A stretch of DNA of 64,000 nucleotides from Chryseobacterium sp. Leaf405 (lineage in GTDB: Bacteria > Bacteroidota > Bacteroidia > Flavobacteriales > Weeksellaceae). Below, piece by piece: positions 1 to 7,036 of this stretch. Below the pieces are notes generated by a model. That model searched no databases and was not told the origin of the DNA. It saw nothing but the letters and a program-made list of their open reading frames with translations. Position 1 is the stretch's first letter. Every line of letters starts with the position of its first letter. The position numbers and the translations under genes were made by a program. The DNA lies in the NCBI RefSeq assembly GCF_001425355.1, contig NZ_LMQN01000015.1, forward strand, positions 685,578-749,577, given 5' to 3'.

Positions 1-1393
1 ATCTTGTAATAGAGTCTAATAAAATCACAACATCATGACCGCATTCTACCATTCTTTGAGCTTTTGCTAAAACAAGGTTGGCAACTTTCACGTGTTTATC
101 TGCTGCTTCGTCAAATGTAGACGCAATAACTTCTGCATTCACACTTCTCTCCATATCGGTAACTTCTTCCGGACGTTCGTCGATCAAAAGAACCATCATA
201 TAAACTTCAGGGTGATTGGCAGCGATAGAATTGGCAATATCTTTCAACAACATTGTTTTACCTGTTTTTGGCTGGGCAACAATCATTGCTCTCTGTCCTT
301 TACCGATGGGTGCAATTAAATCTACAATTCTTGTTGCCATTGTAGAATTACTTCCGGATAGATTAAATTTCTCTTCAGGGAAAAGTGGCGTAAGATATTC
401 AAAAGCAACACGGTCTTTAATGAAAGCTAAATCACGTCCGTTAACTTCAATCGGTTTTAATAAAGAGAAATATTTTTCTCCCTCTTTTGGAAGTCTTACG
501 ATTCCTCTTACCGTATCTCCTGTTTTCAAACTGTAATTTCTGATCTGAGCTGTAGAAACATACACGTCATCCGGTGATGAAATATAACTGAAATCTGACG
601 ACCGTAAAAATCCGTAGTTATCCGGTAGAATTTCCAAAACACCTTCAATGCTTACCATTCCGTCGAAGCTGAATTCTTTTTTCTGCTCGTGGTGTTCTTC
701 CTGTCTGTCAGAATGCTGCTGTTGCTGTCTATTCTGATTTTGGTTAGAATGCTGGTTCTGATTCGGGTTTTGATTTTGATTTCTATGCTGATTTCCGCTG
801 TTTTGCGAATGTTGTTGCTGCTGTTGTCCTCTTTGAGGTCTAGTCTGAGGCTGTTGTTGAGGGTTGTTCGGTTTTTCTTCTGCCTGAGAAGATTCCTGAG
901 ATTCTGTGTTTTTCTGAGCTTCTGTCCTTTCTTGTGGATTTTCTGCGTTTCCTTTATTGACGGGTAAAACTCTTTGTCTTTTTTGCTTTGCCTGTGCCGA
1001 AGAATTTGTCCTTTCCTGAGCTGCCGGTTCTGCTTTTATTTCTTCAGGTTTTACCTCTTCAGAAACTGGTGCTTTAACTTCTGCTTCAGCCTTTGGCTTT
1101 GTTTCCGCTGCAGGTTTTACTTCTGCTTTGGATTTAGCTGCAGGTTTTTTCGGAGCCGCTTTTTTAGCAGGAGCCTTCGCAGGTTTTTCTGCTTGTGGTT
1201 CATCCGCATTCATATTAGGTTCTGTGGTGTTGAAATAATCTTTTGCCACTTTGGGATTTGAAGCCTGAAAATCAAGAACTGCAAAGATTTTGTCATTTTC
1301 AGTGCTGTTTCTTGCAACTTTAACGCCCAAATCCTTTAAGATTTTAGTCAGTTCCGTTACGGATTTTGACCTTAACGTTTCAATGTTAAACAT
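1..1393 (-). CDS. rho: Transcription termination factor Rho (C-terminus beyond window)
   Basis: ATP-dependent RNA helicase that terminates transcription. Reading leftward from the ATG at 1393, the protein has an N-terminal Rho_N-like segment (about residues 1-45), then a very long low-complexity region (about 50-235). This is first Lys/Ala/Pro/Glu-rich and then strongly Gln/Asn/His-rich (plus-strand 690-860). An RNA-binding cold-shock-like domain follows (about 240-320). The P-loop [15 protein letters not shown] lies near residue 375, then [15 protein letters not shown] and LLDSITRL at the window edge. About 464 codons are visible and the end is missing. The long insertion is usual for Bacteroidota Rho. 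It is divergent from the DUF4293 gene. Confidence 0.96.
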   Translation of the reverse strand, partial: MFNIETLRSKSVTELTKILKDLGVKVARNSTENDKIFAVLDFQASNPKVAKDYFNTTEPNMNADEPQAEKPAKAPAKKAAPKKPAAKSKAEVKPAAETKPKAEAEVKAPVSEEVKPEEIKAEPAAQERTNSSAQAKQKRQRVLPVNKGNAENPQERTEAQKNTESQESSQAEEKPNNPQQQPQTRPQRGQQQQQHSQNSGNQHRNQNQNPNQNQHSNQNQNRQQQQHSDRQEEHHEQKKEFSFDGMVSIEGVLEILPDNYGFLRSSDFSYISSPDDVYVSTAQIRNYSLKTGDTVRGIVRLPKEGEKYFSLLKPIEVNGRDLAFIKDRVAFEYLTPLFPEEKFNLSGSNSTMATRIVDLIAPIGKGQRAMIVAQPKTGKTMLLKDIANSIAANHPEVYMMVLLIDERPEEVTDMERSVNAEVIASTFDEAADKHVKVANLVLAKAQRMVECGHDVVILLDSITR

Positions 1394-1537
1394 ATTTAAG
1401 TAAAAATGTAATTAATTGTAAGTAAGAAAAGTAAGTCGGGTGACTGTTGTTTTCAAGTACATTTGTATAATGCAAATCTACACTTATTTTTGAATTGTGC
1501 AAAATTTATGCTACTTTTGCTAAGAATTAAATATTCG

Positions 1538-1927
1538 ATGCTACAAAGAATACAAACTATATGGACTTTTTTAGCAGTTTTGGCTGCTGCATTCCTTTTT
1601 ATTACAGGAGAAGATGTTGTTATTTCAGACAGCATTCCCGTACTTAATATCGGTTGTATTGCACTTGTTTTGGTTGGATTACTAAGTGTATTCAGCTTTA
1701 AAAACAGAAAAAGACAAATTTTGCTGAATAACATCAGCATCATTATAAACGCTTTGTTGATTGGTGTATTGACGTATTGGTTACTAAAATTATCCGGAGG
1801 AATTCAGTTTCCTGAGAAGGGTATTGAGCCGATTTTTTCATTACTTGCGATTATCTGTTTGTTTATAGCAAACATATATATCAAGAAAGATGAAAGGCTC
1901 GTAAAATCTGTAGACAGACTTCGATAG
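1538..1927 (+). CDS. DUF4293 family membrane protein
   Basis: Small integral membrane protein of unknown function. The chosen start is the ATG at 1538 (MLQRIQTIWTFLA), which matches the usual N-terminus of this family. An in-frame upstream ATG at 1463 would add 25 residues that look like untranslated leader. About four hydrophobic segments are visible: WTFLAVLAAAFLFI, IGCIALVLVGLLSVF, IIINALLIGVLTYWLL and IFSLLAIICLFIANI. The C-terminal tail is positively charged (KKDERLVKSVDRLR). Its place beside and divergent from rho is a recurrent flavobacterial arrangement. A strong terminator follows. Confidence 0.85.
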   Translation: MLQRIQTIWTFLAVLAAAFLFITGEDVVISDSIPVLNIGCIALVLVGLLSVFSFKNRKRQILLNNISIIINALLIGVLTYWLLKLSGGIQFPEKGIEPIFSLLAIICLFIANIYIKKDERLVKSVDRLR

Positions 1928-1951
1928 CCTTACAACGATTTTTTGAGTAAG

Positions 1952-1980
1952 AACAGCTTCCTTTTGGGAGCTGTTTTTTA
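1952..1980 (+). terminator. Rho-independent terminator after DUF4293 gene
   Basis: The stem AACAGCTTCC / GGGAGCTGTT with a TTTT loop is followed by a T-rich tract. It sits 24 nt past the stop codon. Confidence 0.85.
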
Positions 1981-2111
1981 TTTTGATTATAAATTTATCT
2001 TTTAAATATTACAAAACACCTTCTTATTTAGTAAAAATGAAAAATTTAATTAACATGAATTGCAACATTTCTCTTTAACCTGCGACTGATTATCCATAAA
2101 TTGTAATCAAA

Positions 2112-3032
2112 ATGAAAAAACTGACTTATCTTACTTTTTCTCTGTTATCTGTATTTACGTTTGCACAGGAAGTTTCAAAAGAAAGAGTAAAAACCGTAAT
2201 CTCAACGTTGGCATCAGACGAAATGAAAGGTCGTGAAATCGGAACTCCAGAAAACGACAACGCTGCTAATTATATTTCCACTCTTTTTAAAGAAAATAAT
2301 TTAGAATATTGTACGGGAAATTCTTATTTGGTTCCATTTGATTATAAAGGAAAAACAGTATATAATGTTTGTGGAGTTAAGAAAGGTAAAACTGATAAAT
2401 ATCTAGGTTTTTCAGGACATTTCGATCATATCGGAATGAGTAAAAACCCAAAAGACAATGTTTACAACGGTGCAGATGATGACGCAAGTGGAATCACAAC
2501 TCTCGTAGGAATTGCAGATTATTTTAAAAATAAAACGCCTGATTTCTCAATGGTTTTTATCGCCTTTAATGGTGAAGAGAAAGGAATGTTGGGCTCAAAA
2601 GCTATTTCTAAAGATCCGAGCTTAGATAAAATTTATAATAATATGACTGCTCTTTTCAATTTTGAAATGGTGGCTACAGAATCTGCTTTCGGTAAAAATG
2701 CTTTATTCATGACCGGTGATGAGTTTTCTGATCTGGATGAATTATTCAATCAAAATGCAGCAAATGGTTTAAAAGTAAATCCTGATCCGTACGCAGCCCA
2801 GCAGTTATTTTACCGTTCAGATAACGTAAGTTTTGTAAAAAAGAAAATTATTGCCCACTCGTTTTCAACCGTTGATATGACGAAAGCTACACATTATCAT
2901 AATGAAAGTGATGATGTAAATATTGTTGATTTTGATAATATGACGCAGATCATTAATAACTTCGGAAAAACGTTAGAGAAATTAACGCCGAAGAATTTTG
3001 CTCCGAAATATAATGAGAAAGTGAGATTTTAA
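2112..3032 (+). CDS. Secreted M28-family zinc aminopeptidase
   Basis: Predicted exported metallopeptidase of 306 aa. The signal peptide MKKLTYLTFSLLSVFTFAQ would be cleaved near residue 19. The M28 zinc-ligand blocks occur in order: GHFDHIGM (His), YNGADDDASG (bridging Asp), FNGEEKGMLGS (catalytic and ligand Glu), FNFEMV (acidic ligand) and a C-terminal HYHNESDD (His). This is the aminopeptidase Y/S-like fold without extra domains. It is monocistronic, with its own terminator. Likely role: degrading peptides in the periplasm or outside the cell. The substrate cannot be inferred. Confidence 0.9.
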   Translation: MKKLTYLTFSLLSVFTFAQEVSKERVKTVISTLASDEMKGREIGTPENDNAANYISTLFKENNLEYCTGNSYLVPFDYKGKTVYNVCGVKKGKTDKYLGFSGHFDHIGMSKNPKDNVYNGADDDASGITTLVGIADYFKNKTPDFSMVFIAFNGEEKGMLGSKAISKDPSLDKIYNNMTALFNFEMVATESAFGKNALFMTGDEFSDLDELFNQNAANGLKVNPDPYAAQQLFYRSDNVSFVKKKIIAHSFSTVDMTKATHYHNESDDVNIVDFDNMTQIINNFGKTLEKLTPKNFAPKYNEKVRF

Positions 3033-3038
3033 ATATGT

Positions 3039-3064
3039 AAAACCGCCTATTTGGCGGTTTTACT
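3039..3064. terminator. Terminator between M28 gene and immunity gene
   Basis: The stem AAAACCGCC / GGCGGTTTT around a TATTT loop is A-rich on one side and T-rich on the other. It can serve both converging genes. Confidence 0.85.
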
Positions 3065-3065
3065 T

Positions 3066-3359
3066 TTATCCAGAGTATCTTCCAGCTTCGTACTCTTGTA
3101 TATAAAACTCAATATTATGAGCTGTTCCGAATTCAATTATTTTTCCCGTCTTATTTTCGACTAAAAAAGGGCCATTTCCTAATAATTTATGAATTGGATC
3201 TTTGGTTTCATAATAAATTTTAGAATGGTATCTGAAGTATATTCCATAAGATTTTTTTATCATAAGTTCATCTGGAACGACTAAAGCTTCTCCTACTTCA
3301 TCTTCAAAACATGTAACATAATCATTGGCAAGTTTTATTAATTCTTTTTCCGTAAGCAT
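3066..3359 (-). CDS. Imm35-like immunity protein, copy 2
   Basis: This 97-aa soluble protein is paralogous to the gene just upstream (3367-3651). Both begin MLT(D/E)KE, continue with KSYG, and end with (G)N(G/A)PFLVEN.TGKI..FGT, then YI(Q/R)EYEAGR. The G-N-x-PFLV-TG-FGT pattern is that of the Imm35 (YrhB-like) domain of polymorphic toxin systems. It is the last gene of the toxin operon, 7 nt after its paralogue. Presumed role: neutralising a toxin of the Bacteroidota polymorphic class. Which toxin each copy matches is not known. Confidence 0.7.
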   Translation of the reverse strand: MLTEKELIKLANDYVTCFEDEVGEALVVPDELMIKKSYGIYFRYHSKIYYETKDPIHKLLGNGPFLVENKTGKIIEFGTAHNIEFYIQEYEAGRYSG

Positions 3360-3366
3360 AAAATTT

Positions 3367-3651
3367 TTACGATTTTTTCATAGAAATTTTCGGCCATCTT
3401 CCAGCTTCATACTCCCTAATATAATAGTTATCATCTTCTGATGTTCCAAAGACTACAATTTTTCCCGTCATATTTTCAACCAAAAAAGGAGCATTTCCTG
3501 CTAAACGGCGATTTTTCCCAACATAGTCATAAATATTTCCATAACTTTTCCTTACAAAATCTTTCGGAATTTCAAGTTCCATATTCGTTTGCTGCTCAAG
3601 TTCCTTAATATATTTATTGGCTATTTCTAGCATCTCTTTATCTGTTAACAT
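3367..3651 (-). CDS. Imm35-like immunity protein, copy 1
   Basis: This 94-aa protein has the same architecture as its neighbour at 3066-3359. MLTDKEMLEIANKY and KSYG are followed by GNAPFLVENMTGKIVVFGT and YYIREYEAGRW. It lies 7 nt after the 90-aa gene and 7 nt before the paralogue, so it is translated from the same transcript as the toxin. The two copies differ most in the middle (the Pro-Asp/Glu region). This suggests duplication followed by divergence, as seen when immunity genes accumulate against related toxins. Confidence 0.72.
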   Translation of the reverse strand: MLTDKEMLEIANKYIKELEQQTNMELEIPKDFVRKSYGNIYDYVGKNRRLAGNAPFLVENMTGKIVVFGTSEDDNYYIREYEAGRWPKISMKKS

Positions 3652-3658
3652 ATAATAC

Positions 3659-3931
3659 TTAGCTAAAAAAATCGTTTATTTCAATATATTGGTGGGGACC
3701 TAATACGTAAAGTAGATTTAAGTTAATGGCATCTACATAAATGTGAAAATAGTTACCAATAGTTGCATCTTTTAAGCTAATAACAACTACATCTTTTATC
3801 GATCCATCTCTTAATGTACTTTTAACCTCGTAACGAGAGTTAATTTTAGATATTGGGAAATCTATAGTTTGTAATTTTTCTATAACTTTTTTACCTGCGT
3901 TATATTGAATTTGTTCTTTATCTGTTATCAT
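3659..3931 (-). CDS. Probable cognate immunity protein, unrecognised family
   Basis: This 90-aa soluble protein has a start codon 1 nt after the toxin stop codon, a spacing typical of a toxin's own immunity gene. Its first residues, MITDKEQIQYNAGKKVIEKL, resemble the MLTDKE...ANKYI start of the two Imm35-like genes behind it. It lacks the PFLVEN.TGKI block. The rest (SLKDATIGNYFHIYVDAINLN) is predicted mixed alpha/beta. No family was recognised. The immunity role is inferred from position only. Confidence 0.55.
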   Translation of the reverse strand: MITDKEQIQYNAGKKVIEKLQTIDFPISKINSRYEVKSTLRDGSIKDVVVISLKDATIGNYFHIYVDAINLNLLYVLGPHQYIEINDFFS

Positions 3932-3932
3932 A

Positions 3933-5894
3933 CTAATTTTTTAAAATTATTTTATCTATCTCAATACCTTCAGCTTTACATAAATTTTCAAATTCCTTCA
4001 AATAACTTTCACTTTGTCTCATTTCTTGTGGTGTAAATCTTCCATAGCCATAGACATCAATCCATCTATTTTGCTCTTCAACAATCTTATCATACACATA
4101 TTTTTCTTTAATATAAGTACTTATCAATTGATCTTTTTCCGAGACTCTTTTTGTAAGTAATAACTTTTCAAATTCCTCTAGCATTCTATCTTTAGGGATT
4201 TCTATAATTTGTTCACCCGTTAGATAATTCTTTCTTCCTCTTCTCAAAAAGTCCTCAAAATGCATACATTCATGAAACATTTCTAAATCTGTAACATCTT
4301 TTCTTATCCAAATAGTTGGAGGGTATCCCCAACCATCAAAACAAGCCCCAACTCTTCTTTGCTTAAAATACTTTATCATTTTTGCACTTTCAGTATTATA
4401 CCTCACTTCACCGCCTAATTTTCGGATGATTTGAATCCATTCATTTAGCTCAAGTTCTGTAAGACGAATAGCATTTAAATTTTTAGCGACATTATCAAAT
4501 TGAACAATTTCGTCTAATACTTTTCCAATTTTCTTTTTATTATTTCTAGATTTCTTTAAAATCTTATTAATAAAATTTCCAACTTCTTCTCTACTTCCAG
4601 ACTTTAATACAATTCCTCTATAAATTGTAGATACATCACCTTTTATATTTTTAATAAAAAGAAGACCTGCATCCTGCAAACGAAATGCTCCCTTATATAA
4701 TTGCCCTAATTCAAACGCACATTTTCTGTACTTTATAAGTTGTAACCCTGATTTACAAAAACCTTTTATACTTAACGAATATACAGATTTCAATAATATA
4801 TTCGAAAACTTTTCCGCTGGTAATGCTTGTAACTTAAATGAATGAAAAATCGGAATTGCCTTCTCTATAATTTGTGGAATCTTTTTTTCGATTGCTTTCA
4901 CAATTACTGGTCCAACAGTGGCAAAAGTCGCAATATTATAAAAATTGTCCCACTCTTCTAAAAACTCACGTCCTTCTCTTGTTTTCTCTAAACCATTTCT
5001 TAAACCGCCTTGTATAGTAATGTCTGCAGTAGCCAAGCCTAAATCAGCAACCGCAGCATATAAAATCATTCCACTAGCTCCAGATTCTATAGTTGCAATG
5101 CTTCCCAAGATCATCAGAACATCCGTCCCAATACGAACCATTTGATGTACTTTTTGCCATTCTTTCAAATCACTAGCATGCTTTACAAATAAAGCAGGAA
5201 CATTACTAATGATACAATTTTCAAGTACATCACCTGTTTCAATATCATTATGATCCATATATTGAGAAAAAGTAACTATTTCTAAGGGGTTGTAATAAGC
5301 TTCTGTAAATGTTACTTCATCACTCCATTCCCCGATAGTTTGAACACCAATATCCGTGTTAGCCTCACCATAGGGAATCCACTCTTTCATGCTGTTTTCA
5401 AGATAAATCTTGTTCTTATGTTCACCAGATTCTTTATAAAAAATATGACTATTCAATGAATATTCAATTTGATAATTTGTTTCTTTATTAACTAAATCCG
5501 TACCCTGAAAAAAATCAGTTTCAATATTTTCGGTATATGGTATTTTTATTTCGGAATCCTGTTCATGATCCTGAAGATGTGCAGTAACGATTGCAACAAA
5601 TATGGTTTTATTATCAATCCAGTTTCCATAAGAATTTGATAATCCATTCATAACAAAAGCTCTTCCTTTATATTCGCTTTGTCCATCCATATTTGAGTAA
5701 ATCCCTGAAACCAATTCAGGATCAGGAAGTAGTTTATTCAAAATGAAACTTCCTTTTATTCCTGTAAGAATTCTGATTGCGTAAGAACTTTCATCTCTAA
5801 AATCCTGAACAGGAAGAGACCACATTGTTGCATTTTTTTTATCTTCTGAATTCAGTTTATCATCATAATCCATAACTGCATAAGGTGTTTCCAT
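3933..5894 (-). CDS. Polymorphic toxin, main part with C-terminal zincin-like domain
   Basis: A 653-codon open frame. Residues about 1-230 are beta-rich. The block YYNPLEIVTFSQYMD...VPALFVKH (about 195-240) and the hydrophobic stretch VLMILGSIATIESGASGMIL (about 255-300) form a module also found in the protein at 62108-64000. Residues about 480-653 hold PPTIWIRKDVTDLEMFHECMHFEDFLRRG with an HExxH zinc motif (HECMH, near residue 539). This resembles the metallopeptidase toxin domains of polymorphic toxins (Tox-MPTase class; the exact subfamily is uncertain). Its ATG lies inside the preceding frame. The natural protein probably continues from that frame through a -1 shift near 5880. No signal peptide is seen. 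Confidence 0.7.
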   Translation of the reverse strand: METPYAVMDYDDKLNSEDKKNATMWSLPVQDFRDESSYAIRILTGIKGSFILNKLLPDPELVSGIYSNMDGQSEYKGRAFVMNGLSNSYGNWIDNKTIFVAIVTAHLQDHEQDSEIKIPYTENIETDFFQGTDLVNKETNYQIEYSLNSHIFYKESGEHKNKIYLENSMKEWIPYGEANTDIGVQTIGEWSDEVTFTEAYYNPLEIVTFSQYMDHNDIETGDVLENCIISNVPALFVKHASDLKEWQKVHQMVRIGTDVLMILGSIATIESGASGMILYAAVADLGLATADITIQGGLRNGLEKTREGREFLEEWDNFYNIATFATVGPVIVKAIEKKIPQIIEKAIPIFHSFKLQALPAEKFSNILLKSVYSLSIKGFCKSGLQLIKYRKCAFELGQLYKGAFRLQDAGLLFIKNIKGDVSTIYRGIVLKSGSREEVGNFINKILKKSRNNKKKIGKVLDEIVQFDNVAKNLNAIRLTELELNEWIQIIRKLGGEVRYNTESAKMIKYFKQRRVGACFDGWGYPPTIWIRKDVTDLEMFHECMHFEDFLRRGRKNYLTGEQIIEIPKDRMLEEFEKLLLTKRVSEKDQLISTYIKEKYVYDKIVEEQNRWIDVYGYGRFTPQEMRQSESYLKEFENLCKAEGIEIDKIILKN

Positions 5895-6724
5895 AAAATT
5901 TCATCAGATAATTTCAGATTTTCACCATTTACATCAAAACCGCTAATAATAAAATCTGGTGCTTTATCATAAAAAAACTTCAACTGTTCAATAGTATCAA
6001 GACTATTTGCTAATTGTTCAAATCTTTTAAACAAAATCAACTTGTAATTGTTATAGACTATTGCACCATAAACTCTATTTATAAATTTCAATAAGGTGTT
6101 ATATGAATCTGTTCTTAAACCAATAGCTTTATACTTATCCTCAATATTTACCGTTGTTTCAACAGAAGTTGGATGACTATTACTTTGAACGAAATCAGCT
6201 TGAGAGTAATAAATATAAAATTCATATATAATATTCTTCTCATTAATATCTATCCTAATTGTATGGGTATATTTATTTTTTGTTATATAATCCACACTTG
6301 TATTGATTATAAGAGACTTTCTTAAAGAATCCAAGAACAAGTCTTCAGATATATTGGTCAATTCTTTAGAGTTTATCTTTTGTCTTTCAGAAAGCGGAAC
6401 AACTTCAACTGTATAGTTATTGTCCCTTACAAGTAGATTATCAGCCTTTACAATTGGAGGTATTTCTTTTCCTTTTTTAAATTCTTTCAGTACATCTCCT
6501 GAAGTATTATATCTGGTAAAATCAAACTTATTAGATATAAAGTATGTGGATCCATTTTCTAAATCCTTAATTAATTGTTCCACATTCAAATTCTCATTTC
6601 CAAAAAAATCTTCCAATGTTGTTTGCTGTGTACTTTTGCCTCTTATTTGTGCCCAATTTTCTCTGCTTATGTCTTCATAGCCTGTTAGATTTTCTTTGCA
6701 GACTTTCAATGTTTCCAACTTCAC
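5852..6724 (-). CDS. Polymorphic toxin, N-terminal part (frame-disrupted)
   Basis: A 290-codon frame starting at a GTG that directly follows an in-frame TAA. It ends 43 nt inside the next gene. No family was recognised. Its tail reads LSDEILWKHLMQL and then runs out of frame. Stepping back one base at that point gives LMDYDDKL, which is the start region of the 653-codon frame. I therefore read this as the middle part of one large toxin whose true start is the ATG at 6821. Alternatives are a genuine programmed -1 shift or independent small genes. Base composition is more AT-rich than the flanking backbone. Confidence 0.55.
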   Translation of the reverse strand: MKLETLKVCKENLTGYEDISRENWAQIRGKSTQQTTLEDFFGNENLNVEQLIKDLENGSTYFISNKFDFTRYNTSGDVLKEFKKGKEIPPIVKADNLLVRDNNYTVEVVPLSERQKINSKELTNISEDLFLDSLRKSLIINTSVDYITKNKYTHTIRIDINEKNIIYEFYIYYSQADFVQSNSHPTSVETTVNIEDKYKAIGLRTDSYNTLLKFINRVYGAIVYNNYKLILFKRFEQLANSLDTIEQLKFFYDKAPDFIISGFDVNGENLKLSDEILWKHLMQLWIMMIN

Positions 6725-6821
6725 TTAGTTTTTGATTAAATAGAAAACTTTTACTTGTTTCAAGAACAGATAAAAGTTTCAACTGCTCAGGATCGCTCTT
6801 ATCAAAATCATTATTATTCAT
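6675..6821 (-). CDS. 48-codon frame, likely true N-terminus of the toxin
   Basis: The ATG at 6821 opens MNNNDFDKSDPEQLKLLSVL and continues through FLFNQKLSEV before stopping at 6675. The frame overlaps the GTG-started 290-codon frame by about 50 nt. A TAGTTTTG box stands 43 nt upstream of the ATG, which makes it the best start for the operon. Joining it to the next frame needs one indel around 6680-6724. No signal peptide is seen. Confidence 0.5.
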   Translation of the reverse strand: MNNNDFDKSDPEQLKLLSVLETSKSFLFNQKLSEVGNIESLQRKSNRL

Positions 6822-6863
6822 TTCTCATATTATTTTGGATTAGCAATTTCACTTTTGATAAGA

Positions 6864-6896
6864 CAAAACTATTATTTCAGTGCGCCAAAAGTCGTG
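6864..6896 (-). promoter_or_regulatory. Toxin-operon promoter, variant of the 36-bp element
   Basis: Read on the minus strand, CACGAC, then TTTTGGCGC, then 10 nt, then TAGTTTTG. It matches the 53-56 kb elements (CACG(T/A)C AAG TTnTGTCGC N10 TATnTTTG), except that 3 nt (AAG) are missing and one base in GTCGC differs. The 10-nt gap to the -7 box is identical. Confidence 0.45.
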
Positions 6897-7009
6897 GTAT
6901 TATATTTAGCAATAGATAAATGAGAAATATTTGTAACAAACCTCACTAAATTCAAACCTATTAAGCAAAGTAAAAAGACAAGAAAAAACGTCTTATCATT
7001 TAAATTACG

Positions 7010-7017
7010 TAATTTTG
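7010..7017 (+). promoter_or_regulatory. -7 promoter box of the ABC exporter gene
   Basis: TAATTTTG fits the Bacteroidota TAnnTTTG consensus and lies 20 nt before the ATG at 7037. Confidence 0.6.
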
Positions 7018-7036
7018 CTATCCAATTTTTCATTGA

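Noticed and set aside
689..1261. Plus-strand Leu/Phe/Cys-rich frames opposite rho
   Set aside because: They are complements of the Gln/Lys/Ala-rich rho insertion, with no start context or family signal.
3933..6821. Toxin exported through a Sec or T9SS route
   Set aside because: No signal peptide is seen at any of the possible starts and no T9SS tail is present. The C-terminus is the toxin domain.
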